NCBI GenBank assembly: GCA_900696505.1
Contig: CAADGJ010000123.1
Coordinates: 1 to 32,406 of the forward strand
Source: an uncultured Nitrosospira sp.
Lineage (GTDB): Bacteria; Nitrospirota; Nitrospiria; Nitrospirales; Nitrospiraceae
Direction: 5' to 3'
Length of the DNA: 32,406 bases
The position numbers were made by a program, and so were the translations under genes. Numbering within the stretch: position 1 is the stretch's first letter; the number at the start of each line of letters is the position of its first letter. Below the pieces are notes generated by a model. The model did not search any database. It was not told the origin of the DNA and saw only the letters and a program-made list of their open reading frames with translations. Positions 24,640-32,406 of this stretch are shown here, one piece after another.

Positions 24640-26040
24640 ATGTTTCGGCTCCTCTCCACGATCTTCCTGGTCAGTGTCGGCATCTTTCTCTACAGCTATT
24701 TCCGCGAACTGAACCCGGGCACGATCACCGTCCGGACCAGTCCCGACGCGATCTTCGAGCTCAGCCCCGTCTCCTTGGTGCTATTCTCGATGGCCCTGGG
24801 CGCCACGCTGGTTGCACTGATCGTGACGATCAAAGAAACCTCCCACGTCTTCATGAATTGGCGCACCAATCGCCTCGTCCGCCGTAAAGAGAAAGTGGAC
24901 GCGCTCCACCGGGATGGCACGCACGCCTTCATGTCCAAGCGTACAGCCGATGCGGTGAGTCTGTTTGAGCGGGCCCTGGTCATTGATCCGAACCGGACCG
25001 ATTCGCTGCTCTGGCTCGGAAATATCTATCGCTCTGAAAGCAACTTTACGGAGGCCATCCGGCTCCACCAGCAGGCCTATCGCATTGAAGAACGAAATGT
25101 GGAGGTGCTTCTCGAATTAGCCAAAGATCTTGAAGGCGCCCGTCGCTATGAAGAGGCACTTCAGACACTCCAGAATATTCTGCGGATCGAGCCGGACAAT
25201 CTAATGGCCCTGATCCGCAAGCGCGATCTGCAAATCAGGCTCGAAAAATGGAGCGACGCGCTGGAGATTCAACACCGGTTGGTCAAGGCTAACCTGCCGG
25301 AAAGCGAGCGACGCGCCGAGGCCAATCTGTTATTGGGCTGTATGTACGAAGTCGGCCGCCAACTCTTGGAACGAGGGCACCCGGACAAGGCCCGCCGGTA
25401 CTTCCGAGGCGCGATTAAGAAAGATCGCACCTTTCTGCCGGCCTACATCGGCATCGGGGAAATCTTGGTCCGTGAGGGCAAAATCAAGAACGCGGTCGAA
25501 ATTCTCAAGAAGATTTACGCCAAGACGCGCAGCGTCATCATCCTTCACCGCCTCGAGGAACTGTTCCTGGAGCTGGGAGAACCGGATGAAATCATCCGTG
25601 TCTACCAGGAAGCTCTGCAACAGGATCCGCACAATGCTGTGATCCAGTTCTACCTGGGCAAGCTGTATTACCGGCTCGAAATGGTCGATGAAGCGTACGA
25701 CGTGCTTTCAACGCTGGATGGCACGCAGGAACAGCTCGTTGATTACCATAAGATCATGGCCAATCTGTTCCTGCGCAAGCAACACATGGACGAAGCGGTG
25801 GGCGAGCTCAAGAAAGCCCTGGGCTTCAAAAAGCGAGTCGTGGTGCCCTACCAATGCACCCAGTGCCACCATGAGTTGGCCGAATGGTCCGGCCGGTGCC
25901 GGCGGTGCGGCCGCTGGAATACCTACGTCGCCCTTCCCTGGAGAGACAGCACCAAATCCGGTGCCGATCAGGACGGACAGGCTGCCCGGCTGCCTGCCGT
26001 CCCCTATCAAGGCATTGCATCTCCGTTTGAAACCGTGTAG
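24640..26040 (+). CDS. LapA/LapB-like fusion: membrane-anchored TPR protein with rubredoxin-type zinc ribbon
   Basis: 466 residues. Residues 1-80 hold two membrane segments (about 2-21 and 43-66) around 'NPGTITVRTSPDAIFELSP', the pattern of LapA (DUF1049). Residues 84-400 form about eight TPR repeats. A zinc ribbon follows with Cys406/409 (CTQC) and Cys420/423 (CRRC), then a short tail. The TPR plus C-terminal ribbon is the LapB (YciM) plan; in E. coli LapA and LapB are separate adjacent genes, and LapB steers FtsH-mediated degradation of LpxC to balance lipopolysaccharide synthesis. A similar role is inferred. It starts one base after the rsfS stop, so it is probably co-transcribed. Confidence 0.85.
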   Translation: MFRLLSTIFLVSVGIFLYSYFRELNPGTITVRTSPDAIFELSPVSLVLFSMALGATLVALIVTIKETSHVFMNWRTNRLVRRKEKVDALHRDGTHAFMSKRTADAVSLFERALVIDPNRTDSLLWLGNIYRSESNFTEAIRLHQQAYRIEERNVEVLLELAKDLEGARRYEEALQTLQNILRIEPDNLMALIRKRDLQIRLEKWSDALEIQHRLVKANLPESERRAEANLLLGCMYEVGRQLLERGHPDKARRYFRGAIKKDRTFLPAYIGIGEILVREGKIKNAVEILKKIYAKTRSVIILHRLEELFLELGEPDEIIRVYQEALQQDPHNAVIQFYLGKLYYRLEMVDEAYDVLSTLDGTQEQLVDYHKIMANLFLRKQHMDEAVGELKKALGFKKRVVVPYQCTQCHHELAEWSGRCRRCGRWNTYVALPWRDSTKSGADQDGQAARLPAVPYQGIASPFETV

Positions 26041-26140
26041 GGTTTCCACCGCCCGTTTTTCATGTTACAGACAGATCCTTTGCTCACGGAGGCATTGCTG
26101 AAGGAGCGGGGCTTGCCTGTTTTTTCGAGGAGTAGCGTGC

Positions 26141-27172
26141 ATGACTGATTTCACGATCCTGGCCGACAAGGCCTTGCGGGACGAATTACTCACCCGAGAG
26201 GAATGCCTCACCGTACTACATACACCGGACACCAACCTGCTCGAGCTTCTGCAGGCCGCCTTTAAGGTCCGGGAACGGTACTTCGGTAAGACGGTGCGCC
26301 TGCAAATGCTCTTGAACGCCAAGAGCGGCGCCTGCCAGGAAGACTGCGGCTACTGCTCGCAATCATCCGTGTCCACGGCGCCCATCGAACGATATGGATT
26401 GTTGCCGCAAGATCAAATGGTGACCGGCGCGCGCCGTGCGGCAGCCGCGAAAGCCCAACGCTACTGCATCGTCATCAGCGGACGCAGCCCGCTGGATCGG
26501 GAGATCGCCGATATCGCCTCAGCCGTCCGATCCATCAAGCAGGAAGTCCCGATCCAGATCTGCTGTTCCCTGGGAATCCTCAACGAACGGCAGGCAAAAG
26601 ACCTCAAAGCAGCCGGCGTGGATCGCATCAATCACAATTTGAATACGAGCGAAGCCTATCACACGGAAATCTGCAGCACGCACACCTTTCAAGACCGGCT
26701 CGCCACCATTCGACATGCCAGGACGGCCGGACTGGAAATCTGTTCAGGCGGCATCGTCGGGATGGGAGAAGGCGATGAGGACTTGATCGATTTGGCACTG
26801 GCCCTGCGCGAGGTCAAGCCCGATTCGATTCCGCTCAACATGCTGCATCCGGCCTCCGGCACGCCACTGGAGCATTGCACTCCGCTGACGCCGCAGCGGT
26901 GCCTGAAAGCCCTCTGCCTCTTCCGCTTCCTTCACCCGCGGACGGAGCTTCGTATCGCCGGCGGACGAGAACACAACTTACGCAGCCTCCAGCCATTGGC
27001 ACTCTACCCGGCCGATTCAGTGTTTGTGAACGGGTATCTCACCACTCCGGGACAACCGGCCGCAGAAGTCTGGCGCATGATCGAAGACCTGGGATTCGAC
27101 ATTCAAGTGGACGCGCTTCCGACACAGGGTGCCACTTCGTCCGCCGAACCGGCTGTCGGCCTTCATTCATAA
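26141..27172 (+). CDS. bioB: Biotin synthase
   Basis: Radical SAM enzyme that inserts sulfur into dethiobiotin. 343 residues with the cluster motif CxxxCxxC at Cys65, 69, 72 (GACQEDCGYCSQS), ICCSLG supplying a likely [2Fe-2S] cysteine, the NHNLNTSEAYHTEI signature, and the C-terminal RIAGGRE arginine region. GAGGAG lies in the leader before ATG 26141. No other biotin genes are in the window. A 28-codon open frame (26062-26148) overlaps the start. Confidence 0.95.
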   Translation: MTDFTILADKALRDELLTREECLTVLHTPDTNLLELLQAAFKVRERYFGKTVRLQMLLNAKSGACQEDCGYCSQSSVSTAPIERYGLLPQDQMVTGARRAAAAKAQRYCIVISGRSPLDREIADIASAVRSIKQEVPIQICCSLGILNERQAKDLKAAGVDRINHNLNTSEAYHTEICSTHTFQDRLATIRHARTAGLEICSGGIVGMGEGDEDLIDLALALREVKPDSIPLNMLHPASGTPLEHCTPLTPQRCLKALCLFRFLHPRTELRIAGGREHNLRSLQPLALYPADSVFVNGYLTTPGQPAAEVWRMIEDLGFDIQVDALPTQGATSSAEPAVGLHS

Positions 27173-28541
27173 CGCAGTCCCTCGACCAAGGGTTGTCTGG
27201 CGGCCCAGCGGGCCGGCCAGAACCCTGCGACGAGCGAGGCCACCAGGGCCAAGGCGGCAACCTCCGCCATCAGGCCGATGGGCCACGAAATCTGGATGGT
27301 CCAACCGAATGACTGCCGGTTGATCACCCGGATCAGAATGAGCGCCAGGGCTCCCCCTCCGACCAAACCCATCCCTGTCCCCAGCAATCCCAAATAGCCG
27401 GCCTCCCATAAAATCAACGCCGTGACCTGCCCCCGGCTACTGCCCAAGGCCTGGAGCGTGGCCAATTCACGACGCCGCTCAACCACCGACGTGACCAACG
27501 TGTTGATGATACCTAACGTCGCAATAATCACGGCGATGGCTTCCAGCACATAGGTCAACGTAAACGTCCGGTCGAAAATTCGAAGAAGCTCCTGGCGCAA
27601 TTCTGCATTACTCAATACGGTCGGCATGAGATTTCCCTGCGACGCCTGAGCGAGGGTGCCGAGAATCGCCATTCTTGCCTTCCCCATATCGGCTCCCGAT
27701 TCGACATAGACGGGAAACACGGTCACGCCGTCATCAGGCCACCATTGTTGATACAAGGATCGATCAATGACGATCTTTCCGCCATCGGTGGCATAATCAT
27801 AAAAGACTCCCAGCACCTCCACGGACTGTTCGCCCTTTGGGGTCACGATGGACAATCGATCCCCTTTGCCCAGCGCCAAATGATTCGCCACGACTTCCGA
27901 AAGAATCGCGCCTTCCCCGGCCGCAGCACGAGCCAAGATTGCCGCGGACTCCCCTGCGACGAAGAGATACCGGCTCCGTGCCGCATGGAGTGCCAGGTCT
28001 CTCGAAACCAGCGAGACCGGCCGGCCCTGCAGATCGATACGCAGGTCACGGTACATGTCTACCGCCGAGACCAGAGGAGCATTGGCCAACCGAGCCCGCC
28101 AGGCACCAGGCAGTACCGGACTGGACGACCCGCTGCGCACGGCGTGCGGCCATCCGGCAGGAGCGACAATAAAGTCCGCCATGACGGTCTGATCGATCCA
28201 GATTTCAACCGTGTCGCGAAAGCTGCGGATCATCACCAGCACACCAACCATGATCGCAACGCCCACGAGAAAGGCCGACACCGTGACGGCATTTCTTCCC
28301 ATGCCCCGGCTGGTCTGCTCTCGGGCAATGTGCCGAATGGCTCCGCCCAACGTCGGCGCCTGCGAAAGCGTCGTTAATTCCCGGGTACGGCAGAGGCTCT
28401 GCAACAGGATGGGGACGAGGCAGGACAGGCCGGCAAGAAGACAAAAGGTTGCCACGTACCCGAAGATCGGTACGCCACCCACCGGGCCGGCCAATGCGCA
28501 TCCCAGAGCGATGAGTAACAGCACTCCACCCGCCCCCCCCC
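27163..28541 (-). CDS. FtsX-type ABC permease, C-terminal part (after frameshift)
   Basis: Second half of a broken permease gene. After the G-run (28533-28541) this frame reads GGAGGVLLLIALGCALAGP, a membrane segment, then another one or two (YVATFCLLAGLSCLVPILL), a membrane helix at the start of the second repeat unit (NAVTVSAFLVGVAIMVGVLV), a periplasmic MacB-like domain, and the FtsX core: three helices with 'VVERRRELATLQALGSSRGQV'. It ends GLRYE. The frame remains open upstream to 28635 but those codons duplicate the other half in the wrong frame. The 3' end overlaps bioB by ten bases, converging. No start with a ribosome-binding site was seen for separate translation. Confidence 0.85.
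28533..28541 (-). repeat. G9 homopolymer tract at the permease frameshift
   Basis: Nine consecutive C on the plus strand (G on the coding strand). The upstream frame enters as ...AASLGG and the downstream frame leaves as GAGGVLLL. Removing one G makes one continuous frame from 29818 to 27163: 2655 bases, 885 codons including stop. This is the single point of disruption. Confidence 0.85.
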
Positions 28542-29818
28542 AGTGACGCCGCGCGAACACGTTGAGCGACGTCGTACTCACCCGGTGCCAGAGCCGCGAC
28601 CACAATCGTACGTCCGGCATCGACGCTCGGACCAAGCGCGCCCAGAACCGACACTCCGCTCCCGATCAATACCGCTTCGACCAATAACCGGCCAGACCCG
28701 ACAGGAAAACCAACAGTTCCTGTCGAATGGGACAGCGGTGTATACAGATCATGGATCGTCCTGCCGACCAGCGCGACAAGCACATCGCCCAACAACAGGC
28801 CGAGCATGCCTCCGAGCAGCCCGCCCACGACACCGAACATCCCGGCTTCCGCCAGGAACACAGCGACGACCATCGGCTCCGACATGCCGATGGCGCGGAG
28901 AATCCCCACCTCCCGACGTCGCTGCGCCACCGTAAAGGAGACCGTGTTGTAGATCAGGAAGATCCCGACCAACAGCCCCACCATGCTCAACACGGAGAGA
29001 TTCAGTTGAAAGGCCCCCACCATCGATTCAACCTGCTGGCTGCGCTGAATCGGGCGACGTATGGTGGTAGCCGGGGGCAAAACCCGCCCGATGGCCTCCG
29101 CCACCTGCTCAACCGACGAAGTGGGCGTCGTCACCACATCGATACGATCAAGGCGGCCGATCAGTCCGAACGTCCGCTGCACTGCTGCAATATCCATCAC
29201 CGCCATGCGGTCCCAGGGCGAAGGCCCACCAGGACGCCGGCCCATGACTCCGATAATCGACACCGACACGTGCTGATCCCCGCTCTGCAGCGCCAACTGA
29301 GCCCGTGGCGCGAGACTCAACTCCGACGCTAGGGCGTGCCCGATCAGAAGGCCATTTCTTGCCAGGAGGTCTTCCAGTGGCATTCGCTCACCGGCCCCCT
29401 CCCCTCGATTCGCTGGAGAAACGACACGTCCTCCCTCCGGGCTCAACTCTTCCAATAGGTCCAGGCCAAGGATCGAAAACGACTGCCGGGGGGACCGGCC
29501 GTCTGTGACCCGCACCCCGACCTCCAGCACCGGTCGAGCCGACAAGACACCGGGGACCGTCCGTACGGTGGAGATCAGACGTTCGTCCAAGCCGGTTTCC
29601 CCGGCCGACACCTCCAGCGTGACCGGGCCGGCTACCGTCAAGACTGATTCCTCGAAGGAACGCAGGACTTCCACGTTGGCCGTTTGGACGGCAATAGTGG
29701 CCGCCACGCCAAGCCCGACACCGAACATGGTCAACGCTGTCCGCCCCGGATGGGTGGACAAATGTGTCCACCCCAGGCTCGCACAGACTCTCAGTAAAGA
29801 AGAGTGAAACAACGACAT
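28542..29818 (-). CDS. FtsX-type ABC permease, N-terminal part (before frameshift)
   Basis: First half of an ABC exporter permease of the large eight- to ten-helix FtsX/MacB-like type, probably an inner-membrane component for lipid, lipoprotein or peptide export. It has an N-terminal membrane helix (ALTMFGVGLGVAATIAVQ), a periplasmic MacB-type domain (about 50-270), then the FtsX core (LSVLSMVGLLVGIFLIYNTV, VAQRRREVGILRAIGMSEPM, and two more helices), reaching LAPGEYDVAQRVRAAS at about residue 425. The frame then stays open, but as non-homologous sequence, to a stop at 28205. ATG 29818 is 25 to 30 bases below a candidate promoter. The matching ATPase may be the one at 31295-31993. Confidence 0.85.
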
Positions 29819-29852
29819 ACGTACGCGCGTTCGTCCTACAGTCTAGTAATTG

Positions 29853-29880
29853 TTTTTACAGATTTACCCAGGTATGTTAA
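29853..29880 (-). promoter_or_regulatory. Candidate promoter of the permease, overlapping the opposite promoter
   Basis: Minus strand: -35 TTAACA (29875-29880, five of six), a 16-base spacer, -10 TAAAAA (29853-29858, four of six). The start would fall near 29846, about 28 bases before the permease ATG. Confidence 0.4.
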
Positions 29881-29883
29881 GAT
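29855..29883 (+). promoter_or_regulatory. Promoter of the small LuxR-type gene
   Basis: -35 TTTACA (29855-29860, five of six), a 17-base spacer, -10 TAAGAT (29878-29883, four of six) with an extended TG. The predicted start near 29890 makes ATG 29917 a better start codon than the in-frame TTG at 29899. The stretch is clearly AT-richer than its surroundings. Confidence 0.55.
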
Positions 29884-29916
29884 TACTTTCAGTAGAAATT
29901 GGGGTACAAAATCTTT

Positions 29917-30252
29917 ATGGCACTACGCAAACGACCTCAAGCAAAAAAATCCTCGAAGACCACCAAAGCTGCTCCCGCAGCGAAGAAACGAAAGCCCGTG
30001 AAGTTGGCCAAGGCGTCTCCCGGACGCACAAGGCGCTCAGACGGACTCACTCCCCGACAAAAGGAAATTCTTAAACTGGTGTCGCAAGGAAACACCAACC
30101 GGGACATCGCCCGCCGTCTGGATATCAGCGTGCGAACGGTTGAAGTGCATCGGTTTAACTTGATGCGGCGATTGAAGGTCCGCAACGTGGCCCAACTGCT
30201 CCGCCAGGCGCTGCAGCAAGGTTTCCTGCCGAAGAACTTTGCCTTTAGATAA
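29917..30252 (+). CDS. Small LuxR/GerE-type DNA-binding protein with basic N-terminal tail
   Basis: 111 residues. The first 42 are Lys/Ala/Arg/Pro-rich and probably unstructured, resembling histone-like tails. Residues 43-105 form a LuxR-family helix-turn-helix (LTPRQKEILKLVSQGNTNRDI, RRLDISVRTVEVHRFNLMRRL). There is no receiver or autoinducer domain, so it is not controlled by phosphorylation within the same polypeptide. It is divergent from the ABC permease, with mirror-image overlapping promoters, which suggests, but does not prove, that it regulates that gene or itself. It converges on the dihydroorotate dehydrogenase gene. Confidence 0.85.
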   Translation: MALRKRPQAKKSSKTTKAAPAAKKRKPVKLAKASPGRTRRSDGLTPRQKEILKLVSQGNTNRDIARRLDISVRTVEVHRFNLMRRLKVRNVAQLLRQALQQGFLPKNFAFR

Positions 30253-30265
30253 TCCGACCGAAGAC

Positions 30266-30294
30266 CGCGTGGCGTGAAATCTCCGCGCCACGCG
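30266..30294. terminator. Shared hairpin between two convergent genes
   Basis: A perfect 9-base GC-rich stem, CGCGTGGCG (30266-30274) and CGCCACGCG (30286-30294), with an 11-base loop. It lies directly after the stop of the minus-strand pyrD and 13 bases after the stop of the LuxR-type gene, so it could end both transcripts. No strong T-run follows on either strand. Confidence 0.55.
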
Positions 30295-31221
30295 TTACAA
30301 CTCTTTTAACCTGCCCCGATAGTCCTCCACCCGTCGCGCTCCGCGAGAAGACAGTTCGGCTTCCAGTTCACGCTCCAGGCGTTCGAAGACACCGACACCT
30401 TCTTCCACCAACACCGTGCCCACCTGAACGGCTGACGCCCCGCAGAGGACATGCTCGAACGCATCGAGCCCCTGCACGACTCCGCCGGTCCCGATGATCG
30501 GAATGCGCCCACTGAGCAGCTTCCAGAATGCTCGCACATTGGCCAAGGCAACAGGCTTGATCAACGAACCTCCCAATCCGCCGAACCCCCCCTTGGGTTT
30601 GATGACGGGCGTTTCACGCTTCGGGTCGATCACGAGGCCGTTGCCGACGGAATTGATCAAATTCAAATAGTCCACTCCGCAACGGCCGATCACCTCCGCC
30701 ATCACCGCATGGTGAGCCGGATCAAAATAGGGCGGCAGCTTGACGCCCATCGGCACCGTGATGAGCGGCCGCACCCGCTTCAGAAGCCGTTCGGAATCGA
30801 CCGGGTCATAGGCGATCTGTGGCTTGCCGGGGATGTTCGGACAAGACAGGTTCACCTCGATGAGATCGGGTTTTGCGTGATTGATCACGCGCGCCATGGT
30901 GAGAAAGTCGTCTTCGCACAGACCGGCAATACTGGCAATCACAGGCTTGCCGAACTGCTTCAGCTCCGGAATGAGGTCCGCATAGGCCAGATAGCCGAGA
31001 TTCGGAAGTCCCATGGAATTAATCGACCCGCCGGGAAATCCGTAATAACGCGGTTCAGGATTTCCGCCCCGCGGTTCCACCGTCATCGACTTGGTCACGA
31101 TGGCGCCGGCCCGCGAGCGTCCCAAAGCCAGCAATTCCTCCCGCGTCATACAGAGCGCCCCGGACGCATTCATCAAACAGCTCGGAAACGTGACGCCCGC
31201 AATGGTCATGCTGAGACTCAT
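30295..31221 (-). CDS. pyrD: Dihydroorotate dehydrogenase, class 1A type
   Basis: FMN enzyme oxidising dihydroorotate to orotate in pyrimidine synthesis. 308 residues. The catalytic base Cys127 lies in NLSCPNIPGKPQ, Lys44 and Lys161 are the expected FMN/substrate lysines, and NSMGLPNLG, KLPPYFDPAHH and GTGGVVQGLDAFEHVLCGAS match class 1A, the soluble fumarate-reducing form known from lactococci, yeast and trypanosomes. No N-terminal membrane helix (class 2) and no adjacent pyrK (class 1B) is present. Starts at residue 1 (31221) or 5 (31209) are possible; no good ribosome-binding site is seen. It lies 73 bases below the ABC ATPase gene on the same strand. Confidence 0.88.
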   Translation of the reverse strand: MSLSMTIAGVTFPSCLMNASGALCMTREELLALGRSRAGAIVTKSMTVEPRGGNPEPRYYGFPGGSINSMGLPNLGYLAYADLIPELKQFGKPVIASIAGLCEDDFLTMARVINHAKPDLIEVNLSCPNIPGKPQIAYDPVDSERLLKRVRPLITVPMGVKLPPYFDPAHHAVMAEVIGRCGVDYLNLINSVGNGLVIDPKRETPVIKPKGGFGGLGGSLIKPVALANVRAFWKLLSGRIPIIGTGGVVQGLDAFEHVLCGASAVQVGTVLVEEGVGVFERLERELEAELSSRGARRVEDYRGRLKEL

Positions 31222-31294
31222 ACCGATCCGTTCTCTTCTGCATCACGAACAGGTCCAGCGTTAGGAACAGTAAGCATCCGTCACCCTCCCGGAA

Positions 31295-31993
31295 TCAGTG
31301 CGCAATGCGATTGACCAAACGCCCATCTCGCATGTGCCAGACATAATCTGCAGCTTCCGCCGCGCTGTCGCTGTGGGTCACCAACAACACGGAATGGCCG
31401 AACCGTTGAGGAAGGGTCCGGAAGAGGCTCACGATATCGGCGCCTTGCTTGGAGTCCAAATTTCCCGTCGGCTCATCCGCCAAAATCAGACGGGGCCGAT
31501 GCACGATCGCGCGGGCGATGGCCACCCGCTGCTGTTCTCCACCGGACAATTCACTGGGTCGATGAGAACGGCGTGCCTCCATCCCCACCGCCTGCAGGAC
31601 TTCATCGATCCGATCCGTGACGGCGCGGCCTTGCTCTCCTTTGAGTAACATGGGCAACGCCACATTCTCCGCGACCGTAAGGCCGGGAATCAAATGAAAG
31701 GCTTGAAACACAATGCCAATCAACTCGCGCCGGAGACGGGTCCATTCCGTCGCGCTCGCATCGGTGACGGCCCGACCTTCGATCATGATGGTTCCCGAGG
31801 TGGGTTGATCCAGGCCTCCGATCAAGTTGAGTAACGTGCTTTTCCCGCAGCCGCTGGGCCCCACAAACGCGCAGAACTCTCCGGCCTTTACCTCAAGCGT
31901 GACGCCCTGCAGAGCGCACAAGACCGTTCCGCCACGGCGATATTCTTTCGAGAGGTTGTGTACGCTCACGAGTGGGGCCGCAGAACCGCTCAT
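31295..31993 (-). CDS. ABC transporter ATP-binding protein, LolD/MacB type
   Basis: Cytosolic ATPase of an exporter working with FtsX-type permeases. With this start, 232 residues. Motifs: Walker [11 protein letters not shown]-loop VFQAF, signature [14 protein letters not shown], Walker B LILADEP, then TGNLDS, and the H-loop VTHS. LolD/MacB/FtsE-type proteins carry the same LDS after the D-loop. ATG 31993 places the first beta strand correctly; in-frame ATGs at 32038 and 32080 would add 15 or 29 disordered residues, and none has a clear Shine-Dalgarno. The natural partner is the permease at 27163-29818, separated from it by pyrD and the LuxR-type gene. Confidence 0.9.
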   Translation of the reverse strand: MSGSAAPLVSVHNLSKEYRRGGTVLCALQGVTLEVKAGEFCAFVGPSGCGKSTLLNLIGGLDQPTSGTIMIEGRAVTDASATEWTRLRRELIGIVFQAFHLIPGLTVAENVALPMLLKGEQGRAVTDRIDEVLQAVGMEARRSHRPSELSGGEQQRVAIARAIVHRPRLILADEPTGNLDSKQGADIVSLFRTLPQRFGHSVLLVTHSDSAAEAADYVWHMRDGRLVNRIAH

Positions 31994-32126
31994 ATCAGCA
32001 GGACTGGACGGTGAATGATCGTGGGATGTTCCAAGCATCGTCAGCCGGCCAACCCTGTCCAATGGTGAAATCGCCCGCATGCAGACCGAATGGTGCTATA
32101 TCACACCCCCTTTACAGCCCACAACC

Positions 32127-32156
32127 TTGACAGGTCTGGAGCGTTCCTTAGACAAT
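32127..32156 (+). promoter_or_regulatory. Candidate sigma70 promoter of comF
   Basis: Perfect -35 TTGACA (32127-32132), an 18-base spacer, -10 GACAAT (32151-32156, four of six). The start would be near 32163, about 40 bases before the comF ATG. Confidence 0.45.
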
Positions 32157-32200
32157 CCCACCAGGCTGAAGGGCTTCACGTCAACGATACGTAGTCGACA

Positions 32201-32406
32201 ATGATAATGGACTTTCTCAGGCAGGCCTCGCGGCTGCTGCTTCCGATGGATTGCACCACCTGTGCGCAACCCCTCGCTGATGATCCGGTGCCCTTTTTCT
32301 GCCGCCGGTGCTGGGAGCTGATTCGACCATTGCGCGGGCCTTCCTGTCCACGGTGTCATCGCCCGTTCGCTTCACCCTCGGCCCTCACCTACAGCCCGAC
32401 GCACGA
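32201..32406 (+). CDS. comF: ComF-family protein, N-terminal part (cut by window edge)
   Basis: 68 codons before the window ends. The translation begins MIMDFLRQASRLLLPMDCTT, then shows the double zinc-finger of ComF proteins: CTTC, CRRC and CPRC pairs at about residues 18-21, 34-37 and 50-53 (third pair in GPSCPRCHRPF). The phosphoribosyltransferase-like domain would follow outside the window. ComF takes part in DNA uptake in naturally competent bacteria and is widespread as a ComF/GntX-type protein elsewhere. An in-frame TAG at 32192-32194 limits the start to ATG 32201 or 32207. It is divergent from the ABC ATPase gene. Confidence 0.85.
   Translation, partial: MIMDFLRQASRLLLPMDCTTCAQPLADDPVPFFCRRCWELIRPLRGPSCPRCHRPFASPSALTYSPTH

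Noticed and set aside
28205-28541. Continuation of the N-terminal permease frame past the G tract
   Set aside because: The sequence loses all permease character after the tract, while the other frame carries the conserved helices.
32081-32126. Minus-strand promoter for the ABC ATPase (TTGTGG, 18-base spacer, TATAGC)
   Set aside because: Both hexamers match consensus poorly, so it is not listed.

Overview
The window reads as chromosomal DNA of a GC-rich Gram-negative bacterium. The exported lipoprotein, the LapB-like protein with its zinc ribbon and the MacB/FtsX-type transporter fit a Gram-negative envelope. My best guess at the organism is the genus Nitrospira (Nitrospirota), from the gene assortment and a characteristic intergenic repeat. 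That is recollection plus inference; no search was run. Most of the window is conserved core genes packed in short operons with overlapping starts and stops. No CRISPR array, rRNA, tRNA, prophage or insertion sequence was seen.

Layout. (1) 1-2450: thioredoxin reductase and ThiI, separated by about 300 bases holding two copies of a palindromic repeat. (2) 2434-4064, minus strand: an exported SRPBCC-fold protein and a receiver-PAS regulator. (3) 4379-9172, plus strand: a small Cys-rich secreted protein coupled to queG, then a sigma54-type response regulator coupled to its Cache-domain histidine kinase. A third, longer repeat copy fills the following gap. (4) 9457-13020, minus strand: an overlapping operon of CHASE2 adenylate cyclase, SH3-like exported protein and M48 lipoprotein protease. 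mutS2 lies upstream of it. (5) 15750-19232, plus strand: the glycolytic block gapA-pgk-tpiA with secG, behind a clear sigma70 promoter. (6) ilvE on the minus strand, with a promoter so close that the mRNA may be leaderless; then rplU-rpmA-obgE-proB-nadD-rsfS and a LapA/LapB-like fusion protein; then bioB. (7) 27163-32080: an FtsX-type ABC permease broken by one extra G in a G9 tract, a small LuxR-type DNA-binding protein divergent from it, a class 1A dihydroorotate dehydrogenase and a LolD/MacB-like ATPase. (8) The right edge cuts through comF.

How the genes work together. The envelope theme recurs in the cyclase/SH3/protease operon, the LapAB-like protein, SecG and the ABC exporter. Signalling is dense in the left half, with three separate modules: the PAS receiver, the sigma54 two-component pair and the cAMP cyclase. 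The rest is core metabolism and translation.

No single wholly novel system is evident. The observations most worth following are the repeat family, the frameshifted permease with its mirror-image overlapping promoters, the LapA-LapB fusion, the cyclase operon, the unusual MutS2 Walker B region and the leaderless ilvE candidate.
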